Positions 6,371 to 14,502 of a stretch of 15,329 nt of DNA are shown here, piece after piece (within the stretch, counting starts at the first letter, position 1; each line of letters starts with the position of its first letter). The stretch lies in the NCBI GenBank assembly GCA_041180805.1, contig JBEGQX010000345.1:1-15329 (forward strand), read 5' to 3'. Under the pieces are notes generated by a model. It ran no database searches, was not told the origin of the DNA, and saw only the letters and a list, made by a program, of their open reading frames with translations. Source of the DNA: JBEGQX01 sp041180805. Lineage in GTDB: Bacteria; Planctomycetota; Planctomycetia; Gemmatales; Gemmataceae. Position numbers and translations under genes: made by a program.

Positions 6371-7809
6371 AATTTTAAATTATTTAAGGGATGATTCTTA
6401 ATAGCCCGAATTAGCCCCGATGCTTTTGTAAGCATTTCTTGATATTCCGATTCCGGCATGGAATCGGAAACTATTCCACCACCGGAACCAAATTGCAACC
6501 ATCCCCGACTCGAATAAATACTTCTAATAAGGATATTTGTATCCATTGCCCCATTAAAACCGAGATAACCCAAAATTCCGCAATAAATTCCCCGGGGAGA
6601 CTTTTCCAATTCCGCGATGATTTGCATAGCCCGAACTTTTGGTGCGCCAGTTACAGAACCTCCCGGAAAGCAACCCAACAGAAGGTCTAAATTATCAAAG
6701 CCATCTTTCAAAACCCCTGAAACTGAGGAAACCAAATGATGGACATTAGAGTACGATTCAAGTTTGCATATTTCATCAACTTTGACGCTGCCAAACTTGC
6801 AGCTTTTACCGAGGTCATTCCGCAACAAATCAACTATCATCACATTTTCAGCGCGATCTTTTGCGCTATGAACCAAATCATTCGCAAGCTTTTCATCCTC
6901 TTCAATCGTAGAACCACGCCTGCGCGTGCCTTTAATAGGTTTTGTTGTTACACTAGAACCATCCGACCAAATAAATCTTTCAGGAGATGCACTGATAATT
7001 ACCCCGCTAGTGGTCTCAAAGTAACCAGAATATGGCGCAGGACACTCTTTGCGAATATGCAAATAAAGCTCCTTGTCGGAACAAAAGGCGGGATACCAAA
7101 ACCTTTGCGTGTAATTAATCTGAAAGCAATCACCGGCATGAATATATTCAACACATTTTGCAACACCATCACAATAATCAGTCATGCTTACATCTGTTAA
7201 AAAACCATCCTTTTGAGGGAATTTATTTTGAAGCTCGTATTTTAAAAACGGAACCCATTCATGATCAATTGTGGCCGGACCATTTTGTAAAACATGAAGT
7301 ATTTGATTTAGACGCTTTTTGGCTCTTTGAAGTCTTTGTGTTGTTTCAGTTTCTGGCAAACCGGTGGAAAAGATGTAAGCTTCTTCGGTGGTTAAATCAA
7401 AGCCAAGACTCCAATCATATAACCCCAAGGCAAAATCAGGGGTCTCTATGGCTTCATCAGAAACTGGGGGAATGTTCTCTAGTAAACAATTTAACCCATA
7501 CCCCCAGAGACCTGCCAAGCCACCCTGAAAAAATGGTAGATCTGGAATATTTTTCAATTTAACGGATCTGTATATTTCTTTCAGAGAGTCTAATGGCTTC
7601 AAATTATTGTTATTTTTCAGACCCTTGAAACACAGATTGCCATTTTGAAGCTCAAGGAAAGCGCAGGGATCACCACTTAAAAAACTGAATTTTCCCCCAG
7701 TAGTTCCACCATCTAAAAAAAAGAGGTGCTTTAATGCACTTAACCGCCTAAAAGCTTCAATAGGGGTTATTTTAAAATTCAATTTCAAAACCAAGGGCTC
7801 AATTTTCAT
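6367..7809 (-). CDS. pabB: Aminodeoxychorismate synthase component I
   Basis: PabB converts chorismate to 4-amino-4-deoxychorismate, using ammonia from a PabA glutaminase, as the entry to p-aminobenzoate. The 480-residue chorismate-binding protein has an N-terminal domain with a GGLAGLWGYG segment (96-105), then PIKGTRRRG (291-299), DLLRNDLGK (327-335), FPGGSVTGAPK (381-391) and GSGGGIVSDS (441-450). K293 in PIKGT is the decisive residue: PabB enzymes carry this lysine nucleophile, while anthranilate synthase TrpE has alanine (PIAGT). No PabA domain or C-terminal PabC lyase is fused, so both must be supplied from elsewhere. Its ATG lies 11 bp inside the end of the upstream DHPS-like gene, with a weak AGG five bases before it, indicating translational coupling. 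Its stop overlaps that of the convergent oxidoreductase gene. Confidence 0.93.
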   Translation of the reverse strand: MKIEPLVLKLNFKITPIEAFRRLSALKHLFFLDGGTTGGKFSFLSGDPCAFLELQNGNLCFKGLKNNNNLKPLDSLKEIYRSVKLKNIPDLPFFQGGLAGLWGYGLNCLLENIPPVSDEAIETPDFALGLYDWSLGFDLTTEEAYIFSTGLPETETTQRLQRAKKRLNQILHVLQNGPATIDHEWVPFLKYELQNKFPQKDGFLTDVSMTDYCDGVAKCVEYIHAGDCFQINYTQRFWYPAFCSDKELYLHIRKECPAPYSGYFETTSGVIISASPERFIWSDGSSVTTKPIKGTRRRGSTIEEDEKLANDLVHSAKDRAENVMIVDLLRNDLGKSCKFGSVKVDEICKLESYSNVHHLVSSVSGVLKDGFDNLDLLLGCFPGGSVTGAPKVRAMQIIAELEKSPRGIYCGILGYLGFNGAMDTNILIRSIYSSRGWLQFGSGGGIVSDSMPESEYQEMLTKASGLIRAIKNHPLNNLKF

Positions 7810-9205
7810 CAGAACCTGAATTTTTAATGTTCTTGATACCGGGATTTCTGTGAGTCAGTTCTTTAATGGTCAGAAAGCCCCAATCCAACTCTTGATCTTG
7901 AGTGTAGTTCTTTCCCAACTGAATAGCCGTTTGCGCCTTGCAAAATTCATAGCCAAGATAAAAAGCATGCGAAGGATCAATATCCTCATACCTAATTAAA
8001 TATTCATAAAGTTCATAGGGATCATCCGATGATAAAAAACAGCGGTTGTTGATGGCATAAATTCTGGAATCTTCCGCAAAGATCCGGAAATTACGGTCCT
8101 TGATCTGGGAAGCAATTTCCCGCAATGCATGAAGGCCATACCTTCTCAAGCTCGAGTCTCTTAGCAAGTGCAACTTGGGCTCCAAGCGCTTTGGAATGGT
8201 TTTGTTGTCAAAAGCATATTGCATCAACCTTCGACCGATATCCAACTCTCGAACGGTAGTCCTGCACCAATTAATAACCGAAGTAGTTAATACGCTTTGA
8301 ATTCCGCATTCTTGACAAATCCCCACCAGTATGGTGTTGATTCCGGAACTATCGCTGTCCATTAATTCTGTGATATTTCCAACCCCCATCATCATTGGAA
8401 ATTCCGGGAATAATTTTCTGACCTCAAAATATCGGACCAGTGATTCCGTAAAACCAAATGGCATGGGATCAAGAATGGGGTCTATGCGAAATTGTTTGTT
8501 CTTAGCAAGCAATACATCCACAGTTTTCTGAATACTTACCAGGTCCCCAGGTTTTTGGGGAACAACGACAAACTCCACATCTAGATCCACGAGGGATTTG
8601 ATATTCCCATCATGAACACTTAGAAGTAAATCTGCACCCGCCCTCACACCAGCAAAAACTTCAACCTTGTTAAAAGTATCAATGGAAACTTTGATTCCAT
8701 TTCTTTTTAAGCCTTGAACAGTTCGGCCCAAATCTTCCCATGTGAATCCTGGATTGCAACCAAGATCAATAACATCCGCCCCCTGCCCAACCAATTCATC
8801 TGCTTTGTCAAGAATTTGCCCATAATTCAAATCCGGGGCATGATTTATCTCTGCGATAATCTCAAGCGAATGCTTCCCGTAATTTTCCCTCTGATTATTT
8901 CCCAATTTATAAAACTCGCCAATGTCACGAAGGTCTTTAGGTCCCCTTACCACCGAAACCCCCAAAAGTTCTCCGAGGGCTTGCTCAGACCCTCTGCATA
9001 AACCGGGTATGACAATCTCTTTGGTTCCTTCTGGCAATTGAATATGGGAACCTATCCAATCCAGAGTCGCCAACGCAACAACATTAATAGGCAATGTAAT
9101 TATTTCTGATTCAAATCCAGCTTGTTTTGAGACATCTTTAAGAACTTTTCTCAAGGATGGCTCTGCCAATTTGCCAGTGATAAATAGTTTCTTTTCAGTG
9201 GTCAT
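7799..9205 (-). CDS. Dihydropteroate-synthase-like protein (archaeal/planctomycete type)
   Basis: This is a 468-residue protein, much longer than the roughly 280 residues of FolP. Residues 1-105 form an N-terminal alpha/beta domain (LFITGKLAEPSLRKVL...) which I associate with DUF6513. Residues about 113-340 resemble the pterin-binding TIM barrel: EIIAEINHAP (115-124), ADVIDLGCNPG (143-153), VSIDTF (173-178), DPILDPMPFG (242-251) and GVGNITEL (274-281). The C-terminal part has a conserved-looking block (FYLGYEFCKAQTAIQLGKNY, 415-434, then DQELDWG) of the kind seen in the dihydropteroate-synthase-related proteins of methanogens. In that group the suspected reaction joins a hydroxymethylpterin diphosphate to a pABA-derived acceptor in tetrahydromethanopterin synthesis. 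The coupled pabB downstream supports a pABA-linked role. A plain folate role is the alternative. GGAA lies eight bases before the ATG. Confidence 0.82.
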   Translation of the reverse strand: MTTEKKLFITGKLAEPSLRKVLKDVSKQAGFESEIITLPINVVALATLDWIGSHIQLPEGTKEIVIPGLCRGSEQALGELLGVSVVRGPKDLRDIGEFYKLGNNQRENYGKHSLEIIAEINHAPDLNYGQILDKADELVGQGADVIDLGCNPGFTWEDLGRTVQGLKRNGIKVSIDTFNKVEVFAGVRAGADLLLSVHDGNIKSLVDLDVEFVVVPQKPGDLVSIQKTVDVLLAKNKQFRIDPILDPMPFGFTESLVRYFEVRKLFPEFPMMMGVGNITELMDSDSSGINTILVGICQECGIQSVLTTSVINWCRTTVRELDIGRRLMQYAFDNKTIPKRLEPKLHLLRDSSLRRYGLHALREIASQIKDRNFRIFAEDSRIYAINNRCFLSSDDPYELYEYLIRYEDIDPSHAFYLGYEFCKAQTAIQLGKNYTQDQELDWGFLTIKELTHRNPGIKNIKNSGSDEN

Positions 9206-9262
9206 CTTATCATTTCCAATTTAATATCTTATCGAAAGGGCAAGTCTAATCCCGGTAAAAAT

Positions 9263-9275
9263 TTCCCGCAGGGAA
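9263..9275. promoter_or_regulatory. Short dyad in the divergent intergenic region
   Basis: TTCCC, GCA, GGGAA is a perfect 5-bp inverted repeat with a 3-base centre, lying between the divergent DHPS-like and kinase genes. It covers the place where a -35 box for the kinase promoter would fall (17 bases before TACAAT). It may be a regulator site, but such short dyads also arise by chance. Confidence 0.25.
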
Positions 9276-9286
9276 CTTATTTGCGC

Positions 9287-9292
9287 TACAAT
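9287..9292 (+). promoter_or_regulatory. Candidate -10 box of the histidine kinase gene
   Basis: TACAAT matches 5 of 6 bases of the sigma70 -10 consensus. No convincing -35 box is seen. Transcription would begin near 9299, leaving a leader of about 26 bases before the ATG at 9325 and excluding the in-frame GTG at 9295. Confidence 0.35.
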
Positions 9293-9324
9293 TCGTGGTA
9301 ACTGTTCTGGGAAAGCAAGGCACC

Positions 9325-11124
9325 ATGATTTTTCCGAGTTACGTTCATTGGATGATGGATTCTCAGGGTGTTTTTTTGTCAGACAATCCGTTTTCGGAAA
9401 TTAAAAAAACAAATGTCTGGTTTGATTTGTTGGCAGAAGATGAATTAACGACTTTCAAAAACCTTGCAAATGATTTGACGCATTTCCCAAAATCATTTTC
9501 CATGGAATTTAGTATCCCGATGGAAAACTCGAGCATTGCTTTTTTTCATGGCAAATTTGTGCGCACAAACAACTCAGGTGCCGAAGATGACACCTTTGAT
9601 TGCCATGCTCTTGAAATTGAACCAGGAACTCTTTCCACCAGTGGACTCACTTCCCGCTTGAAAACAGTTGAAGAAGCCACCCGTGAAAAAACATCCTTCC
9701 TGGCAAACATGAGCCATGAAATACGCACACCCGTGCAATCGATCCTTGGTTATGCCCATATTCTCGCGGAGGACAGCCTTTCCAAGGAAGATCGAAAAAA
9801 AATGGCAAGCGCAATGGGTAAAAGCGGAGAGTTCCTGTTGGAACTTATCAAGGACATCTTGGATTTTTCCAAAATTGAAGCTGGAAAAATCGACATCAAT
9901 CGCCAGCCTTGCTCCCCTTGGTTCACACTTTGCGGGGTTTTTGAAACACTTGAAATTCAGGCCCACACCAAAGGTTTAAAATTGGTTGGTATTCCTCATG
10001 GAAAAATCCCTGCCGTTATAAGAACTGACATTACCAAGGTACGCCAAATCCTAGTCAACCTTATTAGTAATGCGGTCAAATACACCCCAAAAGGTGACAT
10101 AGAAGTTCATCTTAAAGTTGTCACTTTTGGGGAAAGAGACAATAACTTTTTGGTTTTTGAAGTAATTGATCATGGCCCGGGAATGACAGATAACCAAATC
10201 AAAGATCTATTCAAACCATTTATTAGAGTTGGAAGAGGCGCTAGAGCCCGAACAGAAGGCACAGGATTGGGCCTGACGATCGCGAATAAACTGGCTAATC
10301 TCCTTGGAGGTGTAATCCAAGTTAACGCCATGGAGCACCAAGGGTCTGCGTTTTCTTTTTTCCTGCCCTTGGAAAACAAGGACATGAACAAAACGGAAGA
10401 ACCATCCAGATTGGTTTCATCCAGCTACAAACCGTCTTCAAATATCACCAGTACCCTCTCAATACCCAACAGCGCCAATATTTTGTTGGTCGAAGACAGC
10501 GAAGACATCCAGATTTATTTAAAGTATGTTATGGAAAAAGAAGGGTTCGACGTAACGATCACTTCCGATGGGCAAAGGGCCTTGGAAGAAATTCAGGCCC
10601 AGGAATTCGATCTTGTGCTTATGGATATCCAGATGCCAATCCTTGACGGTATCCAGACAACCCAAATTTTAAGAAAAACCGGTTATTCAATTCCAATTAT
10701 TGCCCTCACCGCAAACGCCACCAGTGAGGACGAGAAACTTTGTTTTGAAAAGGGTTTTAGCGCTTATCTAACTAAACCCGTTGACAGGGAAAAATTACTT
10801 GAAGTTCTTGCAATTCACCTCACGCTCACTCCAAAGGGCGATTATTCTTCTTTCAGGCAGCAAGAAGAAATACCAATGGAATTAGTTCGGGAATTTCTTA
10901 TCACGGCTAACACCAAACTAGAGCGCATATCCGATTACTTCAAAACCAAAGACTACCCGGGCATTCAAAAAGAAGCACACCAGTTAAGTGGTGCCGGAGG
11001 TCTTTATGGTTTTTCCGAAGTGACAAATATAGCAAAAAGGTTGGAATATGCGGCAAAATCCATTACAAATACGGAAATTATTCATGATTTAATTAAAGAA
11101 CTACGATCGGAATTAGATAAATAA
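9325..11124 (+). CDS. Soluble tripartite hybrid histidine kinase (PAS-like, kinase, receiver, HPt)
   Basis: Numbered from the ATG at 9325 (599 residues). No membrane segment or signal peptide is seen, so it is probably cytoplasmic. Residues 1-100 read like a PAS domain (HWMMDSQGVFLSDNPF near the start). The dimerisation domain has SHEIRTP with phospho-acceptor H131. The ATPase domain has an N box with N245 and N249, DHGPG (282-286) and GTGLGLTI (312-319). After a Ser-rich linker the receiver shows E390-D391, phospho-acceptor D434 (LMDIQMP), T462 and K484. The C-terminal HPt has AHQLSG with H552. All relay residues are intact, giving a His-Asp-His phosphorelay as in ArcB or BarA, but no output regulator is nearby. 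The frame also opens at a GTG at 9295 without a ribosome site; AAGG and GGGAAAG lie just before 9325. Confidence 0.93.
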   Translation: MIFPSYVHWMMDSQGVFLSDNPFSEIKKTNVWFDLLAEDELTTFKNLANDLTHFPKSFSMEFSIPMENSSIAFFHGKFVRTNNSGAEDDTFDCHALEIEPGTLSTSGLTSRLKTVEEATREKTSFLANMSHEIRTPVQSILGYAHILAEDSLSKEDRKKMASAMGKSGEFLLELIKDILDFSKIEAGKIDINRQPCSPWFTLCGVFETLEIQAHTKGLKLVGIPHGKIPAVIRTDITKVRQILVNLISNAVKYTPKGDIEVHLKVVTFGERDNNFLVFEVIDHGPGMTDNQIKDLFKPFIRVGRGARARTEGTGLGLTIANKLANLLGGVIQVNAMEHQGSAFSFFLPLENKDMNKTEEPSRLVSSSYKPSSNITSTLSIPNSANILLVEDSEDIQIYLKYVMEKEGFDVTITSDGQRALEEIQAQEFDLVLMDIQMPILDGIQTTQILRKTGYSIPIIALTANATSEDEKLCFEKGFSAYLTKPVDREKLLEVLAIHLTLTPKGDYSSFRQQEEIPMELVREFLITANTKLERISDYFKTKDYPGIQKEAHQLSGAGGLYGFSEVTNIAKRLEYAAKSITNTEIIHDLIKELRSELDK

Positions 11125-11163
11125 ATCGGCACATAAAAATCATTCGATTACTTTTAAACCCGC

Positions 11164-11169
11164 TAGAAT
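11164..11169 (+). promoter_or_regulatory. Weak candidate -10 box for the helicase gene
   Basis: TAGAAT matches 5 of 6 bases of the -10 consensus and lies 28 bases before the helicase ATG, but there is no good -35 box at the right distance. Co-transcription with the kinase gene (73-bp gap, no terminator seen) is equally possible. Confidence 0.22.
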
Positions 11170-11182
11170 CGACAGCCTTAAT

Positions 11183-11211
11183 ATGACCCATTTATAAATG
11201 ACCTTTTATAG
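11183..11211 (+). repeat. Imperfect tandem repeat with a 4-codon ORF at the helicase start
   Basis: ATGACCCATTTATAA (11183-11197) is followed by ATGACCTTTTATAG (11198-11211), so the helicase start region looks like a near-duplicate of the 15 bases before it. The first copy reads Met-Thr-His-Leu-stop, its TAA abutting the helicase ATG. It may be a chance duplication, or an upstream mini-ORF that couples initiation. Confidence 0.35.
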
Positions 11212-13111
11212 CCTTCTTAGCAGCAGTTTTCGCCTTAAGGCTAAAGCAGGTTTGACCTTATCCCGAAAAGGTTTAAGTATTATTGGTTATCGCGGAAAGG
11301 TTTTAATGAATCCTGAACTTTTGGCACACATTGCTTGTGGGGAGAAAGAACAGGAGGCTTTTAATGCCCCGGATATTCATAACATTTCCATGCTTTTCAA
11401 TGTGAATCAATTAACCCCGGATATTGGATTCAAAAACGGTTCTGCAAACACAAGAAATATTCCACTTCTTTCTAATCTTCCCTGGGTTCGTTCTTTACCA
11501 GATTTAGAACCCAAAATAACCACTGAAGGTTGGAAATTCCCAACTCCAAGCGAGGTAAATCCTGCTTTCAACAAAGATGCACAAACCCCCACGCATCTTT
11601 TGATTTCGGAAAAACATCAGGAACTAGAAGAAAACATTGAATTGGAAAAACCAGCCATCCCACTCACAAGGCTGAAACCTCACAAGGATATGTTCCAATT
11701 CAAGGAAAGGTTGATGTACCTTCTTCAGCCACCCATTGAAGAAGTATTCACCGGTAAAGAAGTAAGTTTACCATTCAAGCCATTCCCGTATCAAATTAAG
11801 GGAATTGCCTTTCTTATGCCGAGAAACAGCGCCCTTATCGCCGACGAAATGGGCTTGGGAAAAACTATTCAGGTTATTGTTTCAACCAGACTATTATTTC
11901 GCAGCGGAATATTAAAAAATGTGTTAATAGTTTGTCCTAAACCTCTGGTTGTAAACTGGAGCAGGGAATTAAAGTTGTGGGCTTCTGACCTGCCTTTTGA
12001 AGTTATTCACGGCGACACCGAACAGCGAAAATTAATCTGGAACACTTCAAATTCTCCAGTCAAGCTTGTCAATTATGAACTTCTAACCAGAGATGTCCTG
12101 GAAAATGTGGCAGGCGACAATCAATATGATCTGGTTGTACTGGATGAAGCTCAAAGAATTAAATCCAGGGATTCCAAAACTGCCCAGGCTGTTTGCAAAT
12201 TAAACCGGGTTAGAAGTTGGGCAATGACAGGAACACCCATTGAAAATCGGCCCGATGATTTGGTGCACATTTTTAATTTTGTGGATCCTGGCCGCATTCC
12301 AAAAGAAACACCACCAAAACTTCTCCAGAATCTGACTTCGGATTATATCATTCGAAGAACCAAGGAAACCGCCGCCCCGGATATGCCGGCAAGAATAATC
12401 CAAGATATCTTGCTGGAACTTACCCCTTCTCAAAGGGCCGCTTATGACCGGGCTGAAAACGAAGGCATCATTCATCTGGATGAACTCGGCGAAACTATAA
12501 CGGTTCAGCATGTTTTTGAACTTGTTATGCGTCTAAAGCAAATATGCAACTTTGATCCATTAACCGGCATGAGTGCCAAGGTAGAGCAACTTAAATCGGA
12601 CATGGAAGAAGTTGCGGCTAACGGTTCAAAGGCAATCATATTCTCGCAATGGGTTAAACCATTGGAACACATCGCGGAACACCTTAAAGAATTCAATCCT
12701 TTGCTATATCACGGAAAGGTGCCTTCTCACTTAAGGCAGGGTGTATTAGACAAATTCAAAGAAGACCCGGATTCCCATGTGATTTTAATGAGTTATGGTA
12801 CTGGCAGCGTCGGGCTAAACTTGCAATTTACAAATTATGTATTTCTTTTTGACCGGTGGTGGAACCCAGCCATTGAGGACCAAGCCATTAATCGTGCCCA
12901 CCGATTAGGGCAAAAATCCACAGTATTTGTCAAAAGATTCGTGTCGTTAAAAACCATCGAGGAAAGAATCGCAGAAGTGTTGGATGCAAAACGGAGGTTG
13001 TTTGCTGAAATTATTGGGAACGGCGGACTTCCAACATCGTTGGGATTATCTGAAGAAGAAGTATTTGGACTATTCCACATTTCTTCAAGGCCAAAAAGGC
13101 TTGCTGCCTAA
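11198..13111 (+). CDS. SNF2-family DNA-dependent ATPase/helicase
   Basis: SNF2 proteins are double-stranded-DNA translocases that move or remodel proteins on DNA; bacterial members include RapA and many uncharacterised ones. The 637-residue protein has both RecA-like lobes: DEMGLGKT (216-223, Walker A), VLDEAQ (314-319, Walker B; DEAQ rather than the common DEAH), MTGTPIENR (343-351), IFSQW (481-485), YGTGSVGLNL (533-542) and the closing block DRWWNPAIEDQAINRAHRLGQ split as DRWWNP (552-557) and RAHRLGQ (566-572). The first 190 or so residues lack cysteine clusters, so no SWIM zinc finger is present, and I do not recognise their fold. The start is uncertain: the ATG at 11198 has no Shine-Dalgarno and follows directly a four-codon ORF ending TAA. 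Neighbouring genes give no firm clue to its role. Confidence 0.92.
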   Translation: MTFYSLLSSSFRLKAKAGLTLSRKGLSIIGYRGKVLMNPELLAHIACGEKEQEAFNAPDIHNISMLFNVNQLTPDIGFKNGSANTRNIPLLSNLPWVRSLPDLEPKITTEGWKFPTPSEVNPAFNKDAQTPTHLLISEKHQELEENIELEKPAIPLTRLKPHKDMFQFKERLMYLLQPPIEEVFTGKEVSLPFKPFPYQIKGIAFLMPRNSALIADEMGLGKTIQVIVSTRLLFRSGILKNVLIVCPKPLVVNWSRELKLWASDLPFEVIHGDTEQRKLIWNTSNSPVKLVNYELLTRDVLENVAGDNQYDLVVLDEAQRIKSRDSKTAQAVCKLNRVRSWAMTGTPIENRPDDLVHIFNFVDPGRIPKETPPKLLQNLTSDYIIRRTKETAAPDMPARIIQDILLELTPSQRAAYDRAENEGIIHLDELGETITVQHVFELVMRLKQICNFDPLTGMSAKVEQLKSDMEEVAANGSKAIIFSQWVKPLEHIAEHLKEFNPLLYHGKVPSHLRQGVLDKFKEDPDSHVILMSYGTGSVGLNLQFTNYVFLFDRWWNPAIEDQAINRAHRLGQKSTVFVKRFVSLKTIEERIAEVLDAKRRLFAEIIGNGGLPTSLGLSEEEVFGLFHISSRPKRLAA

Positions 13112-13194
13112 ACGGTTTTATTCCCGGTGGCCTTTGGCTGGCCTCGATTCTAAATTGATTATGTGGAAAACTGTGGGTTCCAAGAAATAATAAA

Positions 13195-14502
13195 ATGGGG
13201 TTTATTGACATGCAAACCAACAATGCTGGTGAGAAACTTGGAATTGTAGTTGGCGGTGGTCCGGCTCCAGGAATTAATGGTGTCATATCTGCTGTTGCCA
13301 TAGAAGCTAATTTGCAAGGTTATGAGGTTTTGGGTTTTCAAGATGGCTTTAAAAACCTTGTAAAGGGTAGCACCAACCATTTCAGAAAACTTTCCATCGA
13401 TGATGTTAAAGGCATTCACATCAAGGGAGGTTCTATTCTGGGAACCGCCAGAACCAACCCTGCCAAAAATGAGGCTGATTTGAAAACGGTACTAGATGTT
13501 TTCCAGAAACTTGGAATTACCAAACTGGTAACCATTGGTGGCGATGATACTGCCTTTTCAGGTAGTCAGGTTTACGCAAAGGCAAATGGCAGCATTCGGG
13601 TCGCGCATGTACCAAAAACCATTGATAATGATTTACCCCTGCCTCCCGGGGTGCCGACTTTTGGCTACGAAACAGCAAGGCACTATGGTGTTTCCATAGT
13701 TCGCGCACTTGCGGAAGACGCAAGAACAACATCTAGATGGTATCTTGTTGTTAGCATGGGTCGCGCGGCAGGCCATCTCGCTCTTGGAATCGGCAAAGGT
13801 GCTGCTGCAACCATCTCCGTAATTCCGGAAGAATTCCAAGGCAAGGGCGTCAACCTGGATGAGATAGTTGATATTCTTGTTGGCTCTGTAATCAAGCGAA
13901 AGTCTCAGGGAAATAATTTCGGAGTTGCAGTTCTCGCCGAAGGCCTTATGGAAGAAATTGGCGAAAAAGGCCTCGCAAGTCTTCCACCGGGTGAACTTGA
14001 AAAATATGGCCGAATTGAAAGAGACGCACACGGTCATTTGCGAATCGCGGAAATTGCTTTTGGTCGAATGGTAAAAGACAGACTTGCAATTAAATTAAGC
14101 GAATTCAATATCAACTACACTATTGTAGATAAAGACATTGGCTATGAGTTGCGTTGTGTCGATCCGATTCCATTCGATGCCGACTACACAAGAGACTTGG
14201 GTTATGGCGCGATAAAATTCCTGGGATCCGAACTTGCTGGAAAAACCGGAGCTGTCATTTCCATTGTGGAAGGCAAGATGACACCGATTCCATTCCAGAC
14301 AATCATTAACCCATCCACCAAGCGCATGCAGAACCGCAAAGTTGACATTCAAAGCGAATATTTTGAATGTGCCAAAAGATTCATGATCAGGCTAACCAAG
14401 GCAGACTTCACAAACCCAGAATCCTTGGCAACTCTTTCAAAATCTGTCGGTAAATCGCCCGAGGAATTCACCAAACGATTTGGCTACTTGGTGGGAATTT
14501 AA
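13195..14502 (+). CDS. pfp: Phosphofructokinase with pyrophosphate-type active site
   Basis: This is a 435-residue group A phosphofructokinase acting at fructose 6-phosphate to fructose 1,6-bisphosphate in glycolysis. The phosphoryl-donor loop opens with VVGGGPAPGINGVI (18-31). IGGDDT (114-119) has D118 where ATP enzymes have glycine, and PKTIDND (140-146) has K141 where ATP enzymes have glycine; both changes mark pyrophosphate-dependent enzymes, whose reaction is reversible. D144 is the catalytic base, and SMGR (187-190) is the substrate loop. The length exceeds the 320 residues of the bacterial ATP enzyme and fits longer PPi-type forms. An in-frame ATG at 13210 (residue 6) is an alternative start; neither has a clear ribosome site. 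Donor use is predicted from two residues and has not been tested. Confidence 0.93.
   Translation: MGFIDMQTNNAGEKLGIVVGGGPAPGINGVISAVAIEANLQGYEVLGFQDGFKNLVKGSTNHFRKLSIDDVKGIHIKGGSILGTARTNPAKNEADLKTVLDVFQKLGITKLVTIGGDDTAFSGSQVYAKANGSIRVAHVPKTIDNDLPLPPGVPTFGYETARHYGVSIVRALAEDARTTSRWYLVVSMGRAAGHLALGIGKGAAATISVIPEEFQGKGVNLDEIVDILVGSVIKRKSQGNNFGVAVLAEGLMEEIGEKGLASLPPGELEKYGRIERDAHGHLRIAEIAFGRMVKDRLAIKLSEFNINYTIVDKDIGYELRCVDPIPFDADYTRDLGYGAIKFLGSELAGKTGAVISIVEGKMTPIPFQTIINPSTKRMQNRKVDIQSEYFECAKRFMIRLTKADFTNPESLATLSKSVGKSPEEFTKRFGYLVGI

Noticed and set aside
6367..7809. Anthranilate synthase component I (trpE)
   Set aside because: The PIKGT lysine marks PabB, and the neighbour is a pterin-type enzyme rather than a trp gene.
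11144..11172. TCGATT ... AATCGA inverted repeat after the kinase gene as a terminator
   Set aside because: Only 6 bp with a 17-base loop and no T run follows; too weak.
11198..13111. Phage-defence system centred on the SNF2 protein
   Set aside because: None of the usual partners (nuclease, methyltransferase, DISARM-like or other defence genes) is next to it; the neighbours are a kinase and a glycolytic enzyme.
13112..13194. GGCC-rich stretch between the helicase and phosphofructokinase genes as a terminator or promoter
   Set aside because: No stable stem with a T run and no convincing -35/-10 pair could be found.
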